A DNA stretch of 64,000 nt from assembly GCF_023701695.1 (NCBI RefSeq), contig NZ_JAJOZC010000001.1, positions 434,001 to 498,000 on the forward strand, in the 5' to 3' direction. Position numbers and translations under genes: made by a program. The first letter of the stretch is position 1. Each line of letters opens with the position of its first letter. Below, in pieces: positions 26,309 to 36,279 of the stretch. The DNA is from Streptomyces sp. RKAG290 (GTDB lineage Bacteria; Actinomycetota; Actinomycetes; Streptomycetales; Streptomycetaceae). The notes beneath the pieces are model-generated. The model worked only from the letters and a program-made list of their open reading frames with translations. It did no database searches and was not told the DNA's origin.

Positions 26309-28111
26309 ATGATCGTCCTGGGGTGCAACGGTTTCACCCGCGTCTCGAAGTTCTTCGCCGAGAACCTCGGCGCCGTCGGCATCAACAAGCACTACCTCAT
26401 GGGTCACGATGCGGGTGCATCGCTGCTGGTGGACGGCGAGTTGACCGCCGCCGTGGAGGAGGAGCGGCTCAACCGGGAGAAGAAGACCACCGACTTCCCG
26501 TTCCATTCGGTGAAGTGGTGCCTGGACCAGGCCGGTCTCGAGTTCTCCGACATCGACCTGCTGGCCATCCCCTGGGACTGGTCCGCCGAACTGCAGGAAC
26601 AGCTGCTGTCCGACATCACGTCGGCACCGATGGAGCCCGCGGCGCGGGAGTACCTCCTGACCAGCATGCGCGGACTGTTCGCCGAAGTCGTCGGTCCCGA
26701 GGCCGTCCTCGCCGACTTCGCGGCGCGCACGGGTTGCACCCCGGACCCGGACAAGGTGGTGTTCGTGCCGCACCACCTCGCTCACGCCATGACGGGTTAC
26801 TACCTGGCGGGGATGAAGGACTCCGCTTTCCTCGTCAGCGACGGCCGCGCCGAACGGTTCTCGACCCTGACGGGCGAGATCCGCGACGGCCGGATCCGCG
26901 TCTTCGAGGAGACGGCGATCGGGTCGGAGTACTCGATCGGCATCCTGTTCAGCGCGATCACGCGGTTCCTGGGCTTCGTGCCCAACAACGACGAGTACAA
27001 GGTGATGGGCCTGGCCGGATACGCCGAGCCCCCCGTGCCGAACCCGTTCCTCGACCGGTTGGTCCGGCTCCAGGAGGACGGGCGGTACACCTTCACCCGC
27101 CCCCTGGCGACGGACGACCCGCTGAGCCTGGATCCGCTCTTCGAGGAGTACTTCGGCCCGCGCGAGGAGACCCTGGCCTACCGGTCCCGGGTCGCCGCCG
27201 CGGCACAGGAGATGCTGAACGCCGTCACCCGCCACCAGGTCCGCGCGCTGGAGGACCGGACGGATCTGGACCACCTGCTGTTCGAGGGCGGCGTGGCGCT
27301 CAACTGCCTCAACAACACGCCCCTGTTCGAGGGGTCGCGGTTCGAGGACATGGACGTCAGCTTCGGCGCCGGCGACACGGGTGTCACCATCGGCGCCGCG
27401 GTGCAGGCCTGGCTCAACCACCCGGACAGCGCCGGCAGGACCGGGCCGGTGCCGCGCGTCGCCCCGTACCTGGGACCCGAGTACGACGACGCCGCGATCG
27501 AGCAGGCGCTGCGGGACGTCGGCAGCCGGGTGGAGTGGCGCAGGCTGAGCGGCGACGAGGAGGTCGTCGACCTGGTGGCGAAGCTGCTCACGGAGAAGGT
27601 CGTCATCGGCTGGTACGAGGGACGGATGGAACACGGTCCCAGGGCGCTGGGCCATCGCAGCATTCTGGCGAACCCGAGCTTCCCCGACATCAAGGACATC
27701 ATCAACACCAAGGTCAAGCACCGCGAGCCGTTCCGCCCGTTCGCACCGCTCGTGCTGGAGTCGGAGGCCCCGCGGATCTTCGAGATGGGCCGCAAGACCC
27801 GTTCGCCGTACATGACGTTCGTGTTCCCGGTGAAGCCGGAGTTCCGCGACGTGATCCCGGGTGCGACGCATGTGGACGGCACCTCCAGGGTGCAGACGCT
27901 CACCGATGAGCAGACCCCGCGGCTGGCGGCTCTGCTGCGCCGGTTCACCGCGCTGACCGACGTCCCCTGCCTGATCAACACCTCGTTCAACGTGGCCGGC
28001 GAACCGATCGTGTGCACACCGGCCGACGCGCTGAACTGCTTCCTGGGCACGGAGATCGACTACGTCGTGCTCGGCGACTACCTCGTCACGAAGTCCGGCA
28101 GCGCCGCGTGA
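26309..28111 (+). CDS. O-carbamoyltransferase, NodU/CmcH/TobZ family
   Basis: 600-residue enzyme that makes carbamoyl-adenylate from carbamoyl phosphate and ATP and passes the carbamoyl group to a hydroxyl. The N-terminal Kae1-like domain has GHDAGASLL (His33, Asp34), the metal-binding PHHLAHA (His155, His156, His159) and EEERLNREK. The C-terminal YrdC-like domain shows EHGPRALGHRSILANP and KHREPFRPFAP, the hallmark of the family. Such enzymes decorate antibiotics and nodulation factors, so this is the clearest mark of specialised metabolism in the cluster. The likely acceptor is the alcohol made by the upstream ligase/reductase/dehydrogenase set. ATG 26309; its stop overlaps the next start. 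Confidence 0.93.
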   Translation: MIVLGCNGFTRVSKFFAENLGAVGINKHYLMGHDAGASLLVDGELTAAVEEERLNREKKTTDFPFHSVKWCLDQAGLEFSDIDLLAIPWDWSAELQEQLLSDITSAPMEPAAREYLLTSMRGLFAEVVGPEAVLADFAARTGCTPDPDKVVFVPHHLAHAMTGYYLAGMKDSAFLVSDGRAERFSTLTGEIRDGRIRVFEETAIGSEYSIGILFSAITRFLGFVPNNDEYKVMGLAGYAEPPVPNPFLDRLVRLQEDGRYTFTRPLATDDPLSLDPLFEEYFGPREETLAYRSRVAAAAQEMLNAVTRHQVRALEDRTDLDHLLFEGGVALNCLNNTPLFEGSRFEDMDVSFGAGDTGVTIGAAVQAWLNHPDSAGRTGPVPRVAPYLGPEYDDAAIEQALRDVGSRVEWRRLSGDEEVVDLVAKLLTEKVVIGWYEGRMEHGPRALGHRSILANPSFPDIKDIINTKVKHREPFRPFAPLVLESEAPRIFEMGRKTRSPYMTFVFPVKPEFRDVIPGATHVDGTSRVQTLTDEQTPRLAALLRRFTALTDVPCLINTSFNVAGEPIVCTPADALNCFLGTEIDYVVLGDYLVTKSGSAA

Positions 28112-28815
28112 CCTCCGCGACCGGCACCCGGGCCGGCGCCGGGGGCCCCGAGGAGCACCACGAGCCCGCGCCGGCCCCGGCCGGGCTCGCCGACCCGGGG
28201 ACGCCGACGACTCTCGTACTGCTGCGGCACGGCGAGACGGCTCTGACGCCGCAGAAGCGCTTCTCCGGCAGCGGGGCAGATCCGTCGCTGTCGGCGGCCG
28301 GGCGGCAGCAGGCGGAGGCGGCAGCGGCGATGCTCGCGGCGCGCGGAGCGGTTCAGGCGGTCGTGACCTCGCCGCTGCGGCGCTGCCGGGAGACCGCCGA
28401 GGCGGCGGCCGCACGGCTGGGGACCGAGGTACGGGTCGACGAGGAGCTGCGGGAGGCCGACTTCGGCGCCTGGGAGGGGCTGACCTACGCCGAGGTGCGG
28501 CAACGCCGTCCGGACGAGCTGGCGGCGTGGCTGAGTTCGCCGACGGCCGCGCCGTCGGGCGGTGAGTCCCTCGACGAGGTGGCGCGGCGGGTGGCGCTGT
28601 CGCGGGACAGGCTGCTGGCGCGGTACGCGGGCAGGGCCGTGCTGGTCGTCTCGCATGTGGTGCCGGTGAGGCAGCTGGTCCGGCTGGCGCTCGGCGCGCC
28701 GCCGGCGTCGCTGTTCCGGATGGAGGTCGCGGCGGCCTCGGTTTCCGAGGTCGCGTACGACGTGACGGGGAACGCGTCGGTGCGATCGCTCAACGACACG
28801 TCGCACCTGCGCTGA
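28108..28815 (+). CDS. Histidine phosphatase (phosphoglycerate mutase-like)
   Basis: 235-residue member of the histidine phosphatase superfamily. A flexible Ala/Pro/Glu-rich lead of about 33 residues precedes LLRHGET (His41 would be phosphorylated), with LRRCRETAEAAA, EELREADFGAWEGL and VVSHVVPVRQLV holding the second arginine, acid and histidine. It resembles alpha-ribazole phosphatases and the phosphatase half of actinobacterial RNase H fusions, but no RNase H domain is present. GTG 28108 overlaps the carbamoyltransferase stop (GTGA), so it belongs to the same operon, perhaps removing a phosphate from an intermediate. Confidence 0.83.
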   Translation: MTSATGTRAGAGGPEEHHEPAPAPAGLADPGTPTTLVLLRHGETALTPQKRFSGSGADPSLSAAGRQQAEAAAAMLAARGAVQAVVTSPLRRCRETAEAAAARLGTEVRVDEELREADFGAWEGLTYAEVRQRRPDELAAWLSSPTAAPSGGESLDEVARRVALSRDRLLARYAGRAVLVVSHVVPVRQLVRLALGAPPASLFRMEVAAASVSEVAYDVTGNASVRSLNDTSHLR

Positions 28816-28939
28816 GCCCGGCCGGCCGGCGGCGAGGACACCCCGCTGACCGCTTGTGTCCTGATCGACCGCCCGGCCGGTCCTCTCCGGATCAGCGACG
28901 CGATCCGGCGTCCTCGCAGGTCAGCCCTGCCGATGGCCA

Positions 28940-29035
28940 CCGCGTGGACCCGGGGCCGGCCGGCGGCCGTGGCGGGCCCGGCGGGCCCCGCCGTCGTGGC
29001 CGGCACCGTCGTCCCCACCGCGCGGGTCCACGCGG
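28940..29035 (+). terminator. Large nested inverted repeat, probable cluster terminator
   Basis: Perfect 13-bp arms CCGCGTGGACCCG (28940-28952) and CGGGTCCACGCGG (29023-29035) enclose 70 nt that themselves fold (for example GGCGGG at 28971 with CCCGCC at 28987). The position fits a terminator, but the architecture is more complex than usual and a structured RNA is possible. Confidence 0.5.
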
Positions 29036-29046
29036 GCCGTCACTTC

Positions 29047-29120
29047 CGCAGGGCCCGCCGGTTCCGGCCTCTCATACGAATCTACAAGAGGGGCCGGTAG
29101 ACCAGCCAAGTCCTTCATGG
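29047..29120 (+). promoter_or_regulatory. Leader element, copy B
   Basis: Ordered similarity to 19605-19672: CGGTTCC, then AATCTAC, AAGAG, GCCGGT and TTCATG. It lies 100 nt before the 29220 gene. Confidence 0.4.
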
Positions 29121-29219
29121 TTTCGGTGACTGCCCTCGGCAGGGCCCGACCGATGTACTTGCGATATTCCGCATTAACAGCACGTGAACGCGTCACGGAA
29201 GGAACACTGGAGGTTCCTG

Positions 29220-29522
29220 ATGGCCACCCAGACTTCCCCAGCCCAAGCTCCGCAGGACCTCGGTCAGCCCCTCACCGGCAGGCGCGGCGACAGCCCGCTG
29301 CGACCGGACGCATCACGCGGGGCGCGCGGCGGGGAGCGCGCCTGCTCCCTGGACCTGCGGGCCGGGAAGAAGTTCTGGGGCGAGGCATGGCGCGGCCCGC
29401 ACCTCCGTGCGCGGATCATCCCGATCGACATCACCAAGGCCGGCGTGCACCCGGGGGTGCACGCCGTGCCGGCCCACACCACGGCACCACCGGACCACCA
29501 CGTCGGCGAACGGCCGCACTGA
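29220..29522 (+). CDS. Small unknown protein, 100 residues
   Basis: Not recognised. The ATG at 29220 has a good ribosome site (GGAGG, 5 nt spacing), which supports translation. The N-terminal half is polar and Arg/Pro-rich, like a disordered region. The middle has GKKFWGEAWRGPHLRARII and the end is His/Pro-rich (HPGVHAVPAHTTAPPDHH). No cysteine pair, helix or membrane segment stands out. It is first after leader copy B and is followed by a structured leader before the guanine deaminase. Roles as a metal-binding small protein, a peptide precursor or a chance ORF cannot be separated here. Confidence 0.5.
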   Translation: MATQTSPAQAPQDLGQPLTGRRGDSPLRPDASRGARGGERACSLDLRAGKKFWGEAWRGPHLRARIIPIDITKAGVHPGVHAVPAHTTAPPDHHVGERPH

Positions 29523-29529
29523 TCTCCCC

Positions 29530-29630
29530 CGCGGGTGCAGCCCGGCCGAACCGGTTCGAGGCGGCACCCGTGGATCCCCACTTGTTGCCCCGGGTGCTCT
29601 GCCCGTGCGGTGTTCCGCACGGGCAGAGCA
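29530..29630 (+). promoter_or_regulatory. Structured leader with terminator-like hairpin upstream of guanine deaminase
   Basis: Hairpin 1 pairs CGGGTGC (29532-29538) with GCACCCG (29564-29570) and encloses the palindrome CGAACCGGTTCG (29547-29558). Hairpin 2 is a perfect 16-bp stem, TGCTCTGCCCGTGCGG (29595-29610) with its complement (29615-29630), loop TGTT. Hairpin 2 ends 38 nt before the deaminase start, too close to leave room for a separate promoter, so regulated read-through (attenuation) is possible. No known riboswitch class was recognised. Confidence 0.45.
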
Positions 29631-29668
29631 TTCGGGGAGTCCCCACCGTCTGCGACAAAGGAGTGACC

Positions 29669-30172
29669 ATGACCGCGCACGCCCAAGAGAAGAGCATCCA
29701 GGAGATCGAGCGCACCTGGATGGACGAGGCCATCGGCCTTGCCACCGACAGCGTCAGGAACGGCGGCGGTCCGTTCGGCGCGCTGATCGCCAAGGGCGGC
29801 GAGATCGTCGCGATCGGGAACAACAACGTCACTTCGAATCTGGACCCGACGGCGCACGGCGAGGTGAGCGCGATCCGCGCCGCCTGCCAGCAGCTGGGCA
29901 GCTTCTCGCTCGAGGGCTGTGTGCTGGTCACCTCGTGCGAGCCGTGCCCGATGTGTCTCTCCTCCGCACTGTGGGCGCGGGTCGACCGGATCATCTTCGC
30001 CGCCGACCGCCATGACGCCGCGGTGGCCGGTTTCGACGACCGCAAGTTCTACGACCTGTTCGAGAAGAGGCCCGCGGAGCTGTGGCCGATGGCGATCGAC
30101 CAGGTGGACATGCCCAACCGCACGGCGCCGTTCGACGCCTGGCTGGCCAAGTCCGACCGCATCGACTACTGA
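29669..30172 (+). CDS. Guanine deaminase / nucleoside deaminase (CDA fold)
   Basis: 167-residue zinc deaminase. The zinc-binding and catalytic residues are His63-x-Glu65 (THAHGE-type, here AHGE) and Cys93/Cys96 in CEPCPMC. The size and C-terminus (PNRTAPFDAWLAKSDRIDY) match the short bacterial guanine deaminases that convert guanine to xanthine. The start at ATG 29669 has AAAGGAG. Xanthine dehydrogenase genes follow, making guanine to xanthine to urate the natural reading. Alternative: a broader nucleobase deaminase. Confidence 0.87.
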   Translation: MTAHAQEKSIQEIERTWMDEAIGLATDSVRNGGGPFGALIAKGGEIVAIGNNNVTSNLDPTAHGEVSAIRAACQQLGSFSLEGCVLVTSCEPCPMCLSSALWARVDRIIFAADRHDAAVAGFDDRKFYDLFEKRPAELWPMAIDQVDMPNRTAPFDAWLAKSDRIDY

Positions 30173-30281
30173 AGCCGCTCCGCGCCCGCTGCTCTCACGT
30201 GGCGCGTCTCAACACAGAAAGCTGCCTGAAAATGGCGAACATGATGATTGAATCCACCGCGCGCCGAAGGGAAGGCCTCTC

Positions 30282-31747
30282 ATGGTAGCGGCGCGGATCA
30301 CGGTCAACGGGAAAGAAGCGCCGATTTCACCGGCCGCACCCCACGCCACAGTGCTGGACTTTCTGCGCGAGCGTGGCCTCACGGGGACCAAGGAGGGCTG
30401 CGCCGAGGGTGAGTGCGGCGCCTGCTCCGTCCTGGTGGCACGTCCCGGGGTGAACAAGCCCACCGACTGGGTGGCGGTCAACGCCTGTCTGGTCCCGGTC
30501 GCGGGCCTCGACGGTCAGGAGATCATCACCTCCGAGGGCCTCGCCACCGTCGGCGCCCCCGGCACACCGGCCACCCTGCACCCGGTGCAGGAGGAGATGG
30601 CAGTCCGCGGCGGCTCCCAGTGCGGCTACTGCACACCGGGATTCATCTGCAGCATGGCCTCCGAGTACTACCGGTCCGACCGGTGCGCGCACGAGGACCA
30701 GGCCGGCAGCGCCGACGCCGACGCCGAGCACGGTCCGAACGGCTTCGATCTGCACGCGCTGAGCGGGAACCTGTGCCGCTGCACGGGTTACCGTCCGATT
30801 CGCGATGCCGCGTTCGCCGTCGGTACACCTGCCGAGGACGACCCGCTCGCGCAGCGTCGTGAGCAGTCCCCGCCCGCACCGGCCGTCACCGAATACGCCC
30901 AGGACGACCGCGCGTTCCTGCGGCGGAGCACGCTGGCCGAGACGCTGCAGTTGCTGCGCGAGCGGCCGGACGCGGTGGTGGTCGCGGGCTCCACCGACTG
31001 GGGCGTCGAGGTGAACATCCGCTCCCGCCGGGCGGATTGCGTGGTCGGCATCGACCGGCTGCCCGAACTGCGGGAGCTGCGAGTCGAATCCGACTACATC
31101 GAGATCGGGGCGGCGCTGACGCTCACCGAGATCGAACGCCGTCTGGACGGCGACGTACCGCTGCTGGCGGAGCTCTTCCCGCAGTTCGCGTCCCGGCTCA
31201 TCCGCAACGGCGCGACCTTCGGCGGCAACCTCGGTACCGGCTCCCCCATCGGTGACAGCCCGCCGGTGCTGCTCGCGCTGGAGGCGTCGGTGGTGCTCGC
31301 CGACGCCGACGGCGAGCGCGTGGTCCCGCTGGCGGACTACTTCACCGGTTACCGGCAGAGCGTGCGGCGTCCGGGCGAGCTGATCCGCTCGGTGCGTGTC
31401 CCGCTGCCGCTGTCGCCGGTCGTGGCCTTCCACAAGATCGCCAAGCGGCGCTTCGACGACATCTCCAGCGTGGCGGTCGCGTTCGCGCTCGACATCGAGG
31501 ACGGGGTCGTCCGCAAGGCACGCATCGGGCTGGGCGGCGTGGCCGCCACTCCGATCCGCTCCCTCGCCACCGAGGCGGCCCTGGAGGGCAGGCCGTGGTC
31601 GGCACAGACCGTCGAGGCCGCGGCCCGCGAGCTGCGGAGCGAGGGCACACCGATGAGCGATCATCGCGCCAGCGCCCTCTACCGCTCCGCGATGCTGGGC
31701 CAGAGCCTGCTGAAGCTGTACGCACAAACCACTGAGGCGGTGTCGTC

Positions 31748-31751
<4 letters not shown>
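30282..31751 (+). CDS. xdhA: Xanthine dehydrogenase, iron-sulfur/FAD subunit
   Basis: 489-residue electron-transfer subunit. The plant-ferredoxin-like 2Fe-2S domain has GCAEGECGACSV. The second 2Fe-2S helical domain has QCGYCTPGF and GNLCRCTGYRPI. A polar insertion of about 25 residues lies between these cysteine pairs. The FAD domain follows from about residue 205 (VVVAGSTDWGVEVN, then NGATFGGNLGTGSPIGDSPP). It passes electrons from the molybdenum site to NAD. ATG 30282 follows GAAGGGAAGG, and its stop overlaps the large-subunit start (ATGA). XdhA and XdhB are separate chains, as in Rhodobacter, unlike the fused animal enzyme. Confidence 0.93.
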
Positions 31752-34204
<2,453 letters not shown>

Positions 34205-34205
34205 C

Positions 34206-35015
34206 ATGACATGGGTTGCCGCGGTTGCGCGGTTGCGGGCACGCCGGGAGGCCGGCGTGCTGGTGACCGTCGCAACCGTGCGCGGCCATGCCCCGCGCGA
34301 CGCCGGTGCGAAACTGGTGGTGGGGCAGAACGAGACATGGGGCTCGATCGGTGGCGGCAACGTCGAGGCCGTCGCGGTCGACCGGGCCCGGGAGATGATC
34401 GTGGCGTCCAAGCCGGAGCCGGAGCTGATCGACTTCGCCCTGAACGACAAGGTGACCAACCAGCACGGCGTGCAGTGCTGCGGCGGCACGGTATCGGTGC
34501 TGCTCGAACCCCTGGCGGTGGTGCGGTCAGTGGCCGTCTTCGGCGTAGGGCACGTCGGCCTGGAACTGGCGCGCATCCTGGCACGGCAGGACCTCGACCT
34601 CCATCTGGTCGACACCCGCTCCGACATGCTGACCGAGGAGCGGCTCGACGTGCTGGCCGACGCGGTGGCGCAGGTCCACACGCATCACACGCCGCTGCTG
34701 CCCGAGGAGGTGCTGGAGGAGCTGCCGCACGGCACCCACATCCTGATCATGACCCATGATCATGCCGAGGACGCCGCTCTGTGCGACGCCGCCCTGCGTA
34801 CGTCCCATCTCGGCAGCATCGGGCTGATCGGTTCGGCGGCGAAGTGGGTGCGGTTCCGTAAACGCCTCGCCACCGAAGGCGGGCACGACGAGGCCACCAT
34901 CGACCGGATCAAGACCCCGATCGGGCTGGCCGACATCACCGGCAAGGACCCGGCGACGATCGCCGTGAGCGTCGCCGCCGATCTGCTCCGCACCTTCGAG
35001 ACCGAGGTCGACTGA
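34206..35015 (+). CDS. xdhC: XdhC family molybdenum-cofactor chaperone
   Basis: 269-residue protein that binds molybdenum cofactor, protects it during sulfuration and inserts it into XdhB. The N-terminal domain has a conserved APRDAGAKLVV and SIGGGNVEA. The C-terminal Rossmann-like domain has VFGVGHVGLELARIL, and TPIGLADITGKDPATIAVS near the end. ATG 34206 lies one base after the xdhB stop; GTG 34197 would overlap xdhB. A T-tailed terminator follows, closing the operon. Confidence 0.9.
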   Translation: MTWVAAVARLRARREAGVLVTVATVRGHAPRDAGAKLVVGQNETWGSIGGGNVEAVAVDRAREMIVASKPEPELIDFALNDKVTNQHGVQCCGGTVSVLLEPLAVVRSVAVFGVGHVGLELARILARQDLDLHLVDTRSDMLTEERLDVLADAVAQVHTHHTPLLPEEVLEELPHGTHILIMTHDHAEDAALCDAALRTSHLGSIGLIGSAAKWVRFRKRLATEGGHDEATIDRIKTPIGLADITGKDPATIAVSVAADLLRTFETEVD

Positions 35016-35035
35016 GTCCGCGACCGGACCGACAG

Positions 35036-35077
35036 GGGTGCCCCGCCCGTGCGCACGCACGGGCGGGGCACCCTTTT
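35036..35077 (+). terminator. Rho-independent terminator after xdhC
   Basis: A perfect 17-bp stem (GGGTGCCCCGCCCGTGC and complement), a GCAC loop, then TTTT. One of the few here with a T tract. It also lies just past the 3' end of the convergent phosphatase gene. Confidence 0.92.
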
Positions 35078-35112
35078 CGCGGCCGCGGCCGGCCAGGACG
35101 CGGAGCCGCTCC

Positions 35113-36264
35113 TCACTCGGTCGCGGGAAGCCGTTCGATGGCGACCAGGGCCGCGTCGTCGCCCAGGTGTCCGCCCGCATGGCGCAGAAGGTCGGCGCAC
35201 AGATGCTTCAGCAGTTCCTCGGGGCTCTCCCTGCGCAGCGCGGCGACCCGTTCGGTCAGCGGATAGAAGTCCCGGGAGCCGTCACGGGCCTCGGTGACAC
35301 CGTCCGTGTACAGCAGCAGCATGTCCCCCGCGTCGAAGCTGAACACGTCCTCCTCGATCCGGCCTGCCGTCAGCCGGCCGAGTCCGAGCGGCGGTACCGG
35401 TTCCGTGGCGTCCAGTGGGCACACCTGACCGGCGCGCAGCAGCAGGGGCGGCGGGTGCCCGCAGCTGACGAGGCGGAGTACCGGTGCGGCATCGGGAATG
35501 TCGAGCACGGCCGCCGTGACGAAGCCCTCCGCGATGTTCTCGTCTGCTGCCTCCTGCGCGGAGTCGATCTGGTGCGCGGCCACACTGGTCTCCAGCCGGG
35601 CCACCAGGCTCGCCAGCCCGCTCTCCTGGCGGGCCAGGGCGCGGAAGGCTCCCAGGACGCCGGCGGCGCTGCTGATGGCGTCGAGCCCCTTGCCCTTGAC
35701 GTCACCGATGATCACCCGGGTTCCTTCGGGGGTGCGCGCGGCCGCGTAGAGGTCCCCGCCGAGCTGCGCTCCCGCTTCGGCGGCCATGTACACCGAGGCC
35801 AGGCGCAGCGGCCCGCTGCGCGGCGGCACCGGCCGCAGTACGCCCCGCTGGGCCGCCTCGGCCACGGAGCGCAGCTGCACCATTTCCGCTGCGTGCCTCT
35901 TGCGCAGCAGGGCGAAGACCGTGGCCAACGCGGAGATCAGGAACAGCGCGACGATCTGGTAGATGTGGTTGAGATCGGTGATGCTGGTGCGTGTCACCGC
36001 CACCGTCGCCTGGGCCAGTACGGCGACCGCGCCGACGAACGAGGTCAGGCCGGGGCCCGCGAAGGATGCGGTGATCGCCGGAGCGGCCACCAGGAAGGGC
36101 CCCAGGTGGACGTCCGGCGGAGCGATGATGTCGACCGTGGTCACGACGGCGATCAGCACGAACGGCAGCACGAGGAGTGCTCTGCTCTGCCGCGTACCGC
36201 CCTGGAGTGACGGTGACCATTGCCGGGAACCCATGGTTCCGGGATACCCCACCCTGCCGCTCAC
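35113..36264 (-). CDS. Membrane PP2C/SpoIIE-type serine phosphatase
   Basis: 383-residue protein. Four or so N-terminal transmembrane helices (about residues 28-120) lead into a SpoIIE-like phosphatase domain (about 150-380). Metal-binding motifs are visible as GGDLYAAA, VIIGDVKGKGLDA and LLLYTDGVTEARD. Such enzymes dephosphorylate anti-anti-sigma factors in stress-sigma pathways; no partner genes are adjacent. The start is uncertain: GTG 36264 has GAGGAG very close, with GTG 36252 and ATG 36234 in frame. It lies 15 nt after the nitrate reductase stop on the same strand and may be read with it. Confidence 0.88.
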   Translation of the reverse strand: MSGRVGYPGTMGSRQWSPSLQGGTRQSRALLVLPFVLIAVVTTVDIIAPPDVHLGPFLVAAPAITASFAGPGLTSFVGAVAVLAQATVAVTRTSITDLNHIYQIVALFLISALATVFALLRKRHAAEMVQLRSVAEAAQRGVLRPVPPRSGPLRLASVYMAAEAGAQLGGDLYAAARTPEGTRVIIGDVKGKGLDAISSAAGVLGAFRALARQESGLASLVARLETSVAAHQIDSAQEAADENIAEGFVTAAVLDIPDAAPVLRLVSCGHPPPLLLRAGQVCPLDATEPVPPLGLGRLTAGRIEEDVFSFDAGDMLLLYTDGVTEARDGSRDFYPLTERVAALRRESPEELLKHLCADLLRHAGGHLGDDAALVAIERLPATE

Positions 36265-36279
36265 CGCTCCTCGGGGCGG

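Larger units (their letters stand above)
28816..29219. other. Intergenic region after the cluster, with nested inverted repeats and leader copy B
   Basis: No gene is supported in 404 bases. It contains a large GC-rich structured element (28940-29035), leader copy B (29047-29120) and a lower-GC stretch just before 29220 that probably holds a promoter. Confidence 0.55.

Noticed and set aside
19340..29220. Cluster as a recent mobile element
   Set aside because: No transposase, integrase, att-like flanking tRNA or perfect terminal repeats; base composition matches the surroundings. The similar leaders at both ends are too degenerate for an insertion scar.
29547..29558. CGAACCGGTTCG as a second LexA box
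   Set aside because: GAAC and GTTC are separated by 2 nt, not the 4 required; it is part of a leader hairpin.
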